Assembly: GCA_032622095.1 (NCBI GenBank)
Contig: CP136064.1
Coordinates: 135,981,954 to 136,045,953 of the forward strand
Direction of reading: 5' to 3'
Origin: Siphonodentalium dalli
Lineage: Eukaryota; Mollusca; Scaphopoda; Gadilida; Siphonodentaliidae
DNA: 64,000 bases
Of the stretch, positions 34,600 to 47,546 are shown piece by piece (the stretch's first letter is position 1; each line of letters starts with the position of its first letter). The notes under the pieces are model-generated. The model was given only the letters and a program-made list of their open reading frames with translations. It was not told the origin of the DNA and did no database searches. Both the position numbers and the translations under genes were made by a program.

Positions 34600-36470
34600 A
34601 TTATATTGTTGTTACTCTGGCGTTCCGTAGTTTTTGGAGCGCGTGCGGCGGTGACGGTTACAATCAACTAAATATTTCCTATAGGCGACAGTGTTAGGGT
34701 TAAGCCATCCCCACGATTCATTGCCCTACTGAGCCAAACTTTAAATATTTCTGCGTGTAGAACTCCACGTCGGACATAAGTTGTCAAAAAAGAAATGGTG
34801 CCTCACCATACTTAATAATATTCCTGGAAATAAATTGGCATTTCCACAACTACCCCCTTTTGTGCACAAAATTTTAATATAGAAAAATACCCCCACCCCC
34901 TACCAAATTTGGAGACCAATGTAGCCGCTTGACGAACAATCCCACACAAATGGCCGAGGAATTAACATAGCCTATGAATTTCTTTTTTCTTTCACATTAA
35001 ACAACCGAAGATATTATACACCATTCAGCTGCCGGTATTTTTTTTATGCTGACTTGAGTTTCCCTACACAATTAAAATGCCAAGGGACATAATTTCAAGT
35101 ATTTAGTTGCTTATAACCTGACTTCATTACCAAACGTTCTTGTGGAAATCGATCAGTGGACAAGTTCATGTTTATTTGATTACGTATGGACACGTTTACT
35201 CTTAGGTTGGTCATTCGCCATCACCTATTCTATATTATCTTTAATATACGATTGATAGTTTTGACTCACATATACGACCAGAAATGAAATATTTTACAGC
35301 AATCGAACAGCAAAAACTGTAAACAATTTCGAACTTTGAACCCCAAATACCTTCGAAATGCTATGGCATAACATTTCTATGTAAAAAACAAGATTGTATA
35401 CTTTCATGTTTTATTGATATAAAGCTACCGTTTTACAAAGGCTATCATACACCGTTGGAATGGGTATTGATTGGGCTTTCAAAATATACAACTCATAATT
35501 CATCCGTCGGTTTGGTAACGGTAAACCTATGTATTTATAATTATAGATGATAATTTGTCTGACCAATTGATTACATGGAGGAATATCATCTGTGATTTTT
35601 TTATTGTTGATACCCAACCTAATCTTGAAAAAAATGTGTGGTATATATATATATATACCAAGGACTTTTGTCACATGTGTCCATCTTACCTGCAATAACA
35701 ACATTGTCCAATGTATTTGCCAAGCACATGTACATGCATAATATAAAGGTATTGTAAGTCCCTAACCGAACTGAAAATGCAATAAAACATTTGAAATTGT
35801 ATGGCTTTTCAAACAGACTGAGCCAATATTTGTGAACTTTGAAATGCACACATGTATATTTTACCTGTTGTCATGGCACAGTAAATCACAGGTAAATGGA
35901 CTATAGGTTCCCGGAGGTTTAGTAGAACATGAACGTAAAACTATATTAGACATGTAGTATTCATATTGCACCACCAATAACAGAAAACAAGATGTACATA
36001 AATGTTACCTGTTCTCACCTGTTTTATACCTGTAATTACTTAACGAGACGAATTGACATACTCATTTGATACTTCAATATCTCCCGAAGACGACAATACA
36101 TAGATTGCCATAGGTATCAATTACTGTTATAGTGTATAGTACACATAACATGCTATTTTCTTAATATTATTGCCAGATATTCAGGGTTGTGGGATATATG
36201 TAACTGTGATATTCAGTGATGAAAAAGATATGCAAATAGGCCATATGATTATTGCATAGAAGACATATCATGAATTACTATGGAGAAAAAGAGTAATGTA
36301 CTGTCCTTGCACCCACTTGACCTGGTGACCCCGATAAATGTGTTAAATGTCCTGTTGAAAGATGTGAACAATACATGAGATAAATTGTTGTTGTAATAGG
36401 GAATTAATGACCTCTAGCAGATCTCCAGGAAATGTTTATACAAATGTCAGATTTCACTTGACATGTGCAG
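34600..36470. other. No confirmed gene
   Basis: Minus-strand CAG/GTAAGA and CAG/GTAAAA donor-like sites occur near 35695 and 35860 next to short open frames, but no family is recognisable. Otherwise featureless. Confidence 0.3.
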
Positions 36471-36471
36471 G

Positions 36472-36474
<3 letters not shown>

Positions 36475-36507
<33 letters not shown>
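36475..36507. repeat. (TA)n microsatellite
   Basis: About 16 uninterrupted TA units. Confidence 0.9.
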
Positions 36508-36509
<2 letters not shown>

Positions 36510-36544
36510 GACCATGGAGTTTAATAAAATTATTTATTTTTAAA

Positions 36545-37100
36545 AATATTTGTTGGAGTTATGTCCCTGCCCACATTTTACCCAGTGACCTCATTTGAAC
36601 AAATCTGAACCCCAGTCACCCCAAGGATCCTTCATACCAAATATGAACCCATTTGGCCTGATGGTATTTGAGAAGATGTTTAAAAGAATCACTATGGAGG
36701 TAAAGAGTTATGGCCCTGGTTTCGCAACTGTTTGACCCAGTGACCTAATTTGAACAAATCTGAATGCGAGTCCCCTAGGGAACATCCACACCAAATATGA
36801 ACCCATTCGGCCTTATAGTTCTGGAAAAGAAGTCGTTCTTAAGAATTACTATGGAGGAATAGAGTTATGGCCCTGGTTTCGCAACTATTTGACCCAGTTA
36901 CCTCATTTGAACAAATCTGAATGAGAGTCACCTAGGGAACATCCACACCAAATATGAACCCATTTAGTCTTACGGTTTCAGAGGAGAAGATGTTCAAAGA
37001 ATTGTTGACGGACAGATGGATGGACGGACGGATGGACGGACGACAGACGAGGAGTGATGACTATAGCTCCACCGGAGACTTTGTCTCAGGTGAGCTAAAA
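36545..37100 (+). repeat. Pearl-like copy 7
   Basis: Three core modules, GGACGGACGGATGGACGGAC run and hairpin ending GAGCTAAAA. Confidence 0.8.
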
Positions 37101-37700
37101 AGCTTTTTTATGTTCAGAATTTATTCTATTCATAAGTTCTTTCTTGGTCTTTATGAATCTGTCAATGTCTGCTTTAGGTTGTGTATTAGGTCTATAAATA
37201 ATTTCCTACAATATAATTTTTTTTATGAGATTCATTAATTTCTATGAACAGTGACTCAAAAATGTGAGGAAGAAATATAGATAATTCCTCCCTAATTTTA
37301 TAATTAATGTCATTCCTAATGTAAAGCCCAACTCCTCCTCTGGAATTGTCATCATTCTGGTCTACATCTCTTTATAAGAGGATGATAGTCATCTAAGGGA
37401 AAGTTAATGTTATCCGGAGCTCGAAATATTTCAGTAAAGTCCTATTATACCAAATTTATCCTTTTTGTTTTGAAGTTCAAACATTAAAGAATTGAAAGCA
37501 TCCCAATTACTGTTTAAACTTTGACAATTCAAGTTAAACAATGATAATCGACTCTTGCCATCAGAAATTATTGTTGTATTCTTCAGGTGAGAAGTATTGT
37601 GTAGAATCTAGCCCGCTCAAGAGATTATCTATCATCAATATCATTCTGCATATCAGAGCCCATTTCATATATTATTTATGAAGTCATAGTTTTTATTCCG
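37101..37700 (-). pseudogene. LINE endonuclease N-terminal fragment
   Basis: The minus strand encodes LSLFNLNCQSLNSNWDAFNS (start of the APE endonuclease), a broken IIGL(T)EIF block, DNINFPLDDYHPLIKR and RGGVGLYIRNDINYKIREEL, with several frameshifts and stops. Before it lies LLSGLDSTQYFSPEEYNNNF, as found ahead of the endonuclease in CR1/Jockey-type ORF2. It abuts the terminal A run of the pearl-like copy at 37100. It complements the fragment at 20450-20910, which holds the other half of the domain, but is a separate copy. Confidence 0.75.
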
Positions 37701-38884
37701 TTCTATCTCATCAAATCCAATGGTATTTTGATCAACCATTTAAATAGGAGAAAAAAAAATGTAATGAAGAAAATTCTAGCAGTCACTTCACTTGCATAAA
37801 TGTGATAGAGTAGTCTATAGGGTCTCAGAGTCGGAATTTCATGAATAAACATTGCATAATTATTATCAACACAAGATATCATATGAAAATAAAAATACTT
37901 CCAGTTAATACACCGCATTTAAATGTCCAGTGGGTATTCTCGCCTCTAGGGCTATACAAGAGACGGTTCAGAACAATTGTGACCTGAGTATAGGTATCAA
38001 TATCGTTGGTAGCACTTAATGTGTTCTTAAACTTGATGATGAAATCTATAATGTCTTCAAATGGTGGTTTAATTGCATATTGAGTTATTTATATATGACA
38101 TTATTAGTACTGTTTAGTCTATTTGTGCTACGTAAAATTATGAGTGAAAGTATAGATGTGAAAGTATAGATGTCTGCCATCAAAGCGGCAGCCTTTCTTG
38201 GAATTTCTGTTCTGACCAGAATGATTATTCATTTCATTTGTCATATTTTAGTCATCATTGTTGTAGTAAATCAATATACATATTTTTCATTATAAAGTTT
38301 AAAAAATAATATGTGGAGCTGCTTAAACTATTATTCATTAATATATTGAATGAACTTACCCGTATATCATATTCTATTATAAAGCAACAGGTTAAGCATT
38401 CAATAGTATTTGTAAAGTAATAATTCGACTCCTCCATGATGGGAGCCGAGCCAATGCAGCACCATGCTGCAACAGTGCAAATCCCACCACAAAGGGATTA
38501 ACTGTCAGATTATAACAGCCAACATTTAAAGTATATTCATGGGTAAATGAAGGTAAGTACTTATACTATTTGATGCCAAACAAGTGATGATTGGTACCAA
38601 GCATTGAAGAATACCTCCCTCCACTTAGCTGGTGGATTCGAGTCCAGTAACCTTATTTCTCTGTTGATAAAAAACTAAGCATATAGTTCGGAGGTAAAGA
38701 ACAGGTAACCCTAAACCCCATAACCCAAAGCCCTAATGTTAATCATAAATTTCGTTATTTTAATATCTTAAGTACTGGTATGATGGTAAAGGGTTATATT
38801 TTCAGCCGAAGCAAACTTAGCCCTCAATGACTCCCCTTCCCGAAAAATTGGAAATGGAAGGGAGAGTTTAGGGGAAATTTTCCC
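37701..38884. other. No recognisable feature
   Basis: AT-rich sequence with no coding signal. Confidence 0.35.
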
Positions 38885-39663
38885 TTAACTCTTTCACCCC
38901 CGCTGCCCGCTATAGCGGGCACCACGTCATGTACGTTCTGCCCGCTTTAGCGGTCAGAAGCATTCGCCTCAGAAGCATTCGCCTCAGAAGCATAAACGAA
39001 CTGTGTCACGGCTACAGCTATGCTCTAATTAATCGACCCTCCTTAACGAGGTTGACATGTGGTATGACCGCGGTGTAATACCGCGGTCGGGCGGTGTAAT
39101 GCCGCCTGACCGCGGTGAAATACCGCCTGACCGCGGTGTAATAACGCCTGACCGCGGTGTAATAACGCCTGGCCGCGGTGAAATAACGCGGTCAGTTTTT
39201 TGGTACCGCGGTGGTATCGACCGCGGTGTCATGTGGTAAGGCATTTCATGACCGTGGTTGACTTACGCCGTGACTAATTTCATGACCGTGATGTCTTATA
39301 ATAACTTCTTCGCTGCACGCGGCGGCGATAGAAAACTGAAGTTTTATACACCTAATCGATATTTAACTATAATAAAATTACTTATCTGGTATATCTGTTG
39401 TTAAGATTTGTTCTGCGTGTGCCGTTAGGGTCGATCGGGTACTTTTCTCGGAAGTTCGGCACTGCCGAGGAGATTACGATTTTGCGTCGGCATTGTTTTT
39501 ATCGAGGGAGATTTCGAGGTAAGTGTCGACATTTCTTATCATGAATAATAAAAAATATATATAATATTCCAAGTTGCCAGAGTTATTATTCCCGTTATTG
39601 AGTTAATAGTAACCCAAATGCCATTAAAATACTGTCAATACAGCAGTGCCAGGCAATAAACGA

Positions 39664-39665
<2 letters not shown>

Positions 39666-39701
<36 letters not shown>
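39666..39701 (+). repeat. Poly-C tract (36)
   Basis: 36 uninterrupted C residues. Confidence 0.9.
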
Positions 39702-39702
<1 letters not shown>

Positions 39703-39969
39703 ACGGAGGTCTCGCGTAGAATTCTTGTGTTTTATTAATTGGATAGGGATATTTACACTAGTAACAATTATTAATATTTTAATTGTTTTTATTTGTAATT
39801 AAACAGTTCGTTCTTGTTTTGATGTGAACGGTCATGCACTCTTCCGAGTTGTACGCTGTGACGTCATCGTGGCGAATGCCAAAACTCACCTGTGTATAAG
39901 TTAGCCAGAATTCAGACCCCCATATTACAGTTGTATATGGCGCATACATATTTGATGGGAAATACTGGG

Positions 39970-42900
39970 TCAAATGAAAGTGTCAATAACACTGTAGCTC
40001 AACTTTGAGAAGTTAAATTTGCGTGATGAGCAATGAATGGAAAGATTTTGAATTGAATTTTGAACTCAAGATGGCCACTGGCAGCCATGTTTTTTGTCCA
40101 AATGACCCCAAAATGACTCGTTCCCATCTACATTCCAATTTAAACAGCCATGACAAATTTCATGATGATAAGACTAAAGCTACGACCTGTAGCCCGTGCT
40201 AAAGGATTTAGTCATGCAAAGAGCAAAATACAAGATGGCTGCCAGCGGCCATGATTTTTGGCCGAATGACCCCAAAATGACTTGTTCCCATCTACATGTC
40301 AATGTTAACATTCATGACAAATTTCATGATGATCAGACCAAAGGTACGACCTGTAGCTGTGCAAATGGATTGAATTTTGAAATCCAAGATGGCCGCTACA
40401 TTCCAATTTCAACAGCCATGGCAAATTTCATGATGATAAGACTAAAGGTACGACCTGTAGCCAGTGCTAAAGGATTTAGTCATACAAAGAGTAAAATCCA
40501 AAATGGCTGCTGGCGGCCATGTTTTTTTGCCGAATGACCCCAAAATGACTCATTCACATCTACATGTCATTGTTAACATCCATGACACATTTTATGATGA
40601 TCCAACCAAAGGTACGACCTGTAGACCAAATAATTTAGTCATGCAAAGAGTAAATCTAAGATGACTGCCGGCGGCCATGATTTTTGGCCGAATGACCCCG
40701 AAATGAGTCGTTCCCATCTACATGTCATTGTTAACATCCATGACAAATTTTATGATGACCAGACTAAAGGTACAACCTGTAGCCCGTGCTAAAGGATTTA
40801 GTCATACAAAGAGTAAAATCCAAGATGGCTGCTGGCGACCATGTTTTTTAGCCGAATGACCCCAAAATTACTCGTTCCCATCTACATGTCAATATTATCA
40901 TCCATGACAAATTTCATGATAATCTGACAAACAGTACAACCTGTGGCCCGTGCTAATGGATTAAATTTTGAAATCCAAGTTGGCCGCTGGAGGCCATGTT
41001 TTTTGTCCGAATGACCCCAAATTGACTCGTTCCCATCTACATTCCAATTTCAACAGCCATGACAAATTTTATGATGATCAGACCAAAGGAACGACCTGTA
41101 GCCCGTGCTAAAGAATTTAGTCATACAAAGAGTAAAATCCAAGATGGTTGCTGGCGGCCATGTTTTTTGGCTGAATGCCCCAAAATGACTCGTTCCCATC
41201 TATATGTCATTATTAACATTCATGACAAATTTTATGATGATCAGACTAAAAGTACGACCTGTAGCCCGTGCTAAAGAATTTAGTCATACAAAGAGTAAAA
41301 TCCAAGATGGCTGCTGGCGGCCATGTTTTTTGGCCGAATGACCCCAAAATGACTCGTTCCCATCTATATGTCATTATTAACATTCCTGACAAATTTTATG
41401 ATGATCAGACTAAAGGTACAACCTGTAGCCCGTGCTAAAGGATTTAGTCATACAAAGAGTAAAATCCAAGATGGCTGCTGGCGACCATGTTTTTTGGTCG
41501 AATTACCACAAAATTACTCGTTCCCATCTACATGTCATTGTTAACATCCATGACAAATTTTATGATGATCAGACTAAAGGTACGACCTGTAGCCCATGCT
41601 ATAGAATTTAGTCATACAAAGAGTAAAATCCAAGATGGCTGCTGGCGGCCATGTTTTTTAGCCGAAAGACCCCAAACTTACTCGTTCCCATCTACTTGTC
41701 AATATTATCATCCATGACATATTTCATGATGATCAGACAAACAGTACGGCCCGTAGCCCGTGCTAATGGATTGAATTTTGAAATCAAAGATGGCCACTGG
41801 CGGCCATGTTTTTTTTCTGAATGACCCCAAAATTAATCATTCTGGTCTAAATGTTGATGTCAACAGCTATGACAAATTTCATAATGATCCGAACAAAGGT
41901 ACGACCTGTAGCCCGTGCTAAAGGATTTAGTCATACAAAGTGTAAAATCCAAGATGGCTGCTGGCGGCCATGTTTTTTAGCCGAATGAACCAAAAATTAC
42001 TCGTTCCCATCTACATGTCAATATGAAAGTGTCAATGACACTGTAGCTCAACTTGGAAAGGGAATAATTTAATGTATTACAGTCAATGGAGCGATTAGGA
42101 ATGTGGAAAGTTGAATGTCAGTAATACTAGTTTATAGACATGAAGAGAAAAGTAAAATCCAAGATGGCTGCTGACGGCCATGTCTTCGGCCGAATGACCC
42201 CAAAATGATTGTATCCCATCCACATGTCATCGTTAACATCCAAGACAAATTTTATGACGATCAGACTAAAGGTACGACCGGTAGGCCATGCTAAAGAATT
42301 TAGTCATACAAAGAGTAAAATCCAAGATGGCTGCTGGCGGCCATGTTTTTTGGACAAATGAACCCAAAATGACTCGTTCCCATCTACATGTCATTGTTAA
42401 CATTCAGGACAAATTTTATGATGATCAGACTAAAGGTACGACCTGTAGCCTGTGCTAATGGATTGAATTTTGAAATCAAAGATGGCCGCTGGCGGCCATG
42501 TTTTTTGGCCGAATAACCTTAAAATGACTCGTTCCAATCTACATGTCATTGCTAACATCCATGACAAATTTTATGATGATCAGACTAAAGGTACGACCTG
42601 TAGCCCGTGCTAAAGGATTTAGTCATACAAAGAGTAAAATCCAAGATGGCTGCTGCGGTCATGTTTTTTGGCCGAATGACCCCAAAATTAATCGTTCCAA
42701 TCTACATGTCAATATTAACATCCATGATAAATTTTATGATGATCAGACGAACAGTACGACCTGTAGCCTGTGCTAATGGATTGAATTTTGAAATCAAAGA
42801 TGGCCACTGGCGGCCATGTTTTTCATCCAAATGACCCCAAAATGACTCGTTCCCATCTACATTCCAATTTCAACAGCCACGAAAAATTTCATGATGATCA

Positions 42901-45900
42901 GACTCAAGGTACGACCTGTAGTCCGTGCTAAAGGATTTAGTCATACAAAGAGTAAAATCCAATATGGCTTCTGGTGGCCATGTTTTTTGGCCGAATGACC
43001 CCAAAATGACTCGTTCCCATCTACATGTCATTATTAACATTCATGACAAATTTTATGATGATCAGACTAAAAGTACGACCTGTAGCCCGTGCTAAATGAT
43101 TTAGTCATACAAAGAGTAAAATCCAAGATGGCTGCTGGCGGCCATGTTTTTTGCCCGATTGACCCCAAAATGTTCCCATCTACATGTCATTGTTAACATC
43201 GATGAAAAATTTTATGATGATCAGACTAAAGGTACGACCTGTAGCCTTTGCTAAATAATTTAGTCATACAAAGAGTAAAATCCAAGATGGCTGCTGGCGG
43301 CCATGTTTTTTGGCCGAATGACCCCAAAATGACTCGTTCCCATCTACATGTCATTGTTAACATCCATGACAAATTTTATGATGATCAGACGAACAGTACG
43401 ACCTGTGGCCTGTGCTAATGGATTAAATTTTGAAATCAAAGATGGCTGCTGGTGGCCATGTTTTTTGTCCGAATGACCCCAAAATGACTCGTTCCCATCT
43501 ACATTCTAATTTCAACAGCCATTACAAATTTCATGATGATCAGACTAAAGGTACGACCTGTAGCCCGTGCTAAAGGATTTAGTCATACAAAGAGTAAAAT
43601 CCAAGATGGCTGCTGGCGGCCATGTTTTTTGCCCGAATGACCCAAAAAAGACTCGTTCCAATCTACATGTCATTGCTAACATCCATGACAAATTTTATGA
43701 TGATCAGACTAAAGGTACGACCTGTAGCCCGTGCTAAAGGATTTAGTCATACAAAGAGTAAAATCCAAGATGGCTGCTGCGGTCATGTTTTTTGGCCGAA
43801 TGACCCCAAAATTAATCGTTCCCATCTACATGTCAATATTAACATCCATGATAAATTTTATGATGATCAGACGAACAGTACGACCTGTAGCCTGTGCTAA
43901 TGGATTGAATTTTGAAATCAAAGATGGCCAATGGCGGCCATGTTTTTCATCCAAATGAACCCAAAATGACTCGTTCCCATCTACATACCAATTTCAACAG
44001 CCACGAAAAATTTCATGATGATCAGACTCAAGGTACGACCTGTAGTCCGTGCTAAAGGATTTAGTCATACAAAGAGTAAAATCCAAGATGGCTTCTGGTG
44101 GCCATGTTTTTTGGCCGAATGACCCCAAAATGAATCGTTCCCATCTACATGTCATTATTAACATTCATGACAAATTTTATGATGATCAGACTAAAGGTAC
44201 GACCTGTAGCCTTTGCTAAATAATTTAGTCATACAAAGAGTAAAATCCAAGATGGCTGCTGGCGGCCATGTTTTTTGGCCGAATGACCCCAAAATGACTC
44301 GTTCCCATCTACATGTCATTGTTAACATCCATGACAAATTTTATGATGATCAGACGAACAGTACGACCTGTGGCCTGTGCTAATGGATTAAATTTTGAAA
44401 TTAAAGATGGCTGCTGGTGGCCATGTTTTTTGTCCGAATGACCCCAAAATGACTCGTTCCCATCTACATTCTAATTTCAACAGCCATTACAAATTTCATG
44501 ATGATCAGACTAAAGGTACGACCTGTAGCCCGTGCTAAAGGATTTAGTCATACAAAGAGTAAAATCCAAGATGGCTGCTGGCGGCCATGTTTTTTGCCCG
44601 AATGACCCAAAAAAGACTCGTTCCAATCTACATGTCATTGTTAACATCCATGACAAATTTTATGATGATCAGACTAAAGGTACGACCTGTAGCCCATGCT
44701 AAAGAATTTAGTCATACAAAGAGTAAAATCCAAGATGGCTGCTGGCGGCCATGTTTTTTAGCCGAAAGACCCCAAAATTACTCGTTCCCATCTACATGTC
44801 AATATTATCATCCATGACATATTTCATGATGATCAGACAAACAGTACGGCCTGTAGCCCGTGCTAATGGATTGAATTTTGAAATCAAAGATGGCCACTGG
44901 CGGCCATGTTTTTTTTCCGAATGACCCCAAAATTAATCATTCTGGTCTAAATGTTGATGTAAACAGCTATGACAAATTTCATAATGATCCGAACAAAGGT
45001 ACGACCTGTAGCCCGTGCTAAAGGATTTAGTCATACAAAGAGTAAAATCCAAGATGGCTGCTGGCGGCCATGTTTTTTAGCCGAATGACCCAAAAATTAC
45101 TCGTTCCCATCTACATGTCAATATTATCATCCATGACAAATTTCATGATGATCAGACAAACAGTACGACCTGTGGTCCGTGCTAATGGATTAAATTTTGA
45201 AATCCAAGATGGCCGCTGGCGGCCATGTTTTTTGTCCGAATAACCCCAAAATGACTCGTTCCCATCTACATTCGAATTTCAACAGTCATGACAAATTTTA
45301 TGATGATCAGACTAAAGGTACAACCTGTAGCCCGTGCTAAAGGATTTAGTCATACAAAGAGTAAAATCCAAGATGGCTGCTGGCGACCATGTTTTTTGGT
45401 CGAATTACCACAAAATTACTCGTTCCCATCTACATGTCATTGTTAACATCCATGACAAATTTTATGATGATCAGACTAAAGGTACGACCTGTAGCCCATG
45501 CTAAAGAATTTAGTCATACAAAGAGTAAAATCCAAGATGGCTGCTGGCGGCCATGTTTTTGGGCCGAATGACCCCAAAATTACTCGTTCCCATCTACATG
45601 TCAATATTAAAATCCATGACATATTTCATGATGATCAGACAAACAGTACGGCCTGTAGCCCGTGCTAATGGATTAAATTTTGAAATCCAAGATGGCCGCT
45701 GGCGGCCATGTTTTTTGTCCGAATAACCCCAAAATGACTCGTTCCCATCTACATTCCAATTTCAAAAGCCATGACAAATTTTATAATGATCAGACTAAAG
45801 GTACGACCTGTAGCCCGTGTTAAAGGATTTAGTCATACAAAGAGTAAAATCCAAGATGGCTGCTGGCGACCATGTTTTTAGGTCGAATGACACCAAAATG

Positions 45901-47055
45901 ACTCGTTCCCATCTACATTTCATTGTTAAAATCCGTGACAAATTTTATGATGATCAGACTAAAGGTACGACCTGCAGCCCGTGCTAAAGAATTTAGTCAT
46001 ACAAAGAGTAAAATCCAAGATGGCTGCTGGTGGCCATGTTTTTTGGTCGAATAACCCCAAAATACTCGTTCCCATCTACATGTCAATATTATCATCCATG
46101 ACAAATTTCATGATAATCAGACAAACAGTACAACCTGTGGCCCGTGCTAATGGATTTAATTTTGAAATCCAAGATGGCCACTGGAGGCCATGTTTTTTGT
46201 CCGAATGACCCCGAATTGACTCGTTCCCATCTACATTCCAATTTCAACAGCCATGACAAATTTTATGATGATCAGACTAAAGGTACGACATGTAGCCCGT
46301 GCTAATGAATTTAGTCATACAAAGAGTAAAATCCAAGATGGTTGCTGGCGGCCATGTTTTTTGGCTGAATGACCCCAAAATGACTCGTTCCCATCTACAT
46401 GTCATTATTAACATTCTTGACAAATTTTATGATGATCAGACTAAAAGTACGACCTGTAGCCCGTGCTAAAGAATTTAGTCATACCAGGAGTAAAATCCAA
46501 GATGGCTGCTGGCAGCCATGTTTTTTGGCCGAATGACCCCAAAATTACTCGTTCCCATCTACATGTCATTGTTAACATCCATGACAAATTTTATGATGAT
46601 CAGACTAAAGGTACGACCTGTAGCCCATGCTAAAGAATTTAGTCATACAAAGAGTAAAATCCAAGATGGCTGCTGGCCGCCATGTTTTTAGCCGAAAGAC
46701 CCCAAAATTACTCGTTCCCATCTACATGTCAATATTATCATCCATGACATATTTCATGATGATCAGACAAACAGTACGACCTGTGGCCCGTGCTAATGGA
46801 TTAAATTTTGAAATCCAAGATGGCCACTGGAGGCCATGTTTTTTGTTTCCGAATAACCCCAAAATGACTCGTTCCCATCTACATTCGAATTTCAAAAGCC
46901 ATGACAAATTTTATGATGATCAGACTAAAGGTACGACCTGTAGCCCGTGCTAAAGGATTTAGTCATACAAATAGTAAAATCAAAGATGGCTGCTGGCGAC
47001 CATGTTTTTTGGCCGAATGACCCCAAAATTACTCGTTTCCATCTACATGTCATTG
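39970..47055 (+). repeat. Giant 164-bp tandem array (pearl-like family), left part
   Basis: About 40 units of 164 bp, each with GTACGACCTGTAGCCCGTGC, AAGATGGC(T/C)GCTGGCGGCC, CCAAAATGACTCGTTCCCAT and TTTTATGATGATCAGAC. Two unit types alternate: one with GGATTTAGTCATACAAAGAG, the other with GGATTGAATTTTGAAATC. Higher-order blocks are duplicated, for example 42543-42834 against 43667-43958 (offset 1124) and 43622 against 44587 (offset 965). The many short open frames here all come from the repeat and are not genes. The array continues after the piggyBac insertion at 53036 and has a proper 3' end at 53515. Confidence 0.9.
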
Positions 47056-47546
47056 TTAACCCTTTCAACACGTAACGCAAAAATAGTTGCGTAAGCGTAA
47101 ACTTCCTGTAACCCGTAGTGCAAAAATACTTGCGTAAACCCATGTGCGTTTTGTTGACGTTATCGCTAAAAATACTCCGGCGTCTAGAAACCCGCCCACT
47201 AACACTGGTAACATCCAATGGATGATTAGATTCCAGAGGGGGTGCTGTAATTGAATTAGAAATACATCCAATGCTTCTTCGAATTCAAGAAAATCAGTGT
47301 ACATGTATATAAAGAAATTCGAGAAATATAGTAATGAAAAACTCTTACTTTGATATATGTAACTCAACTGAATCAGAGGTGCTGCGTATAAATAATCGTA
47401 TGGATATACGAAGACAAATAACAGTGACATTATGGGATTATTGACACACATTGAACGTTTCCGGTTTACTTCCGTGTTTATGTTGTTGTCTGCTGTCACT
47501 GTCAATTTATGACAACAAACTAGTTATCTGTCAAATACAATTTTAA

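Noticed and set aside
40196-47000. Many open frames containing 'SHTKSKIQDGCWRPCF' and 'MTNFMMIRLKVRPVA'
   Set aside because: They repeat with the 164-bp unit, occur in more than one frame and match no family. They are by-products of the tandem array.
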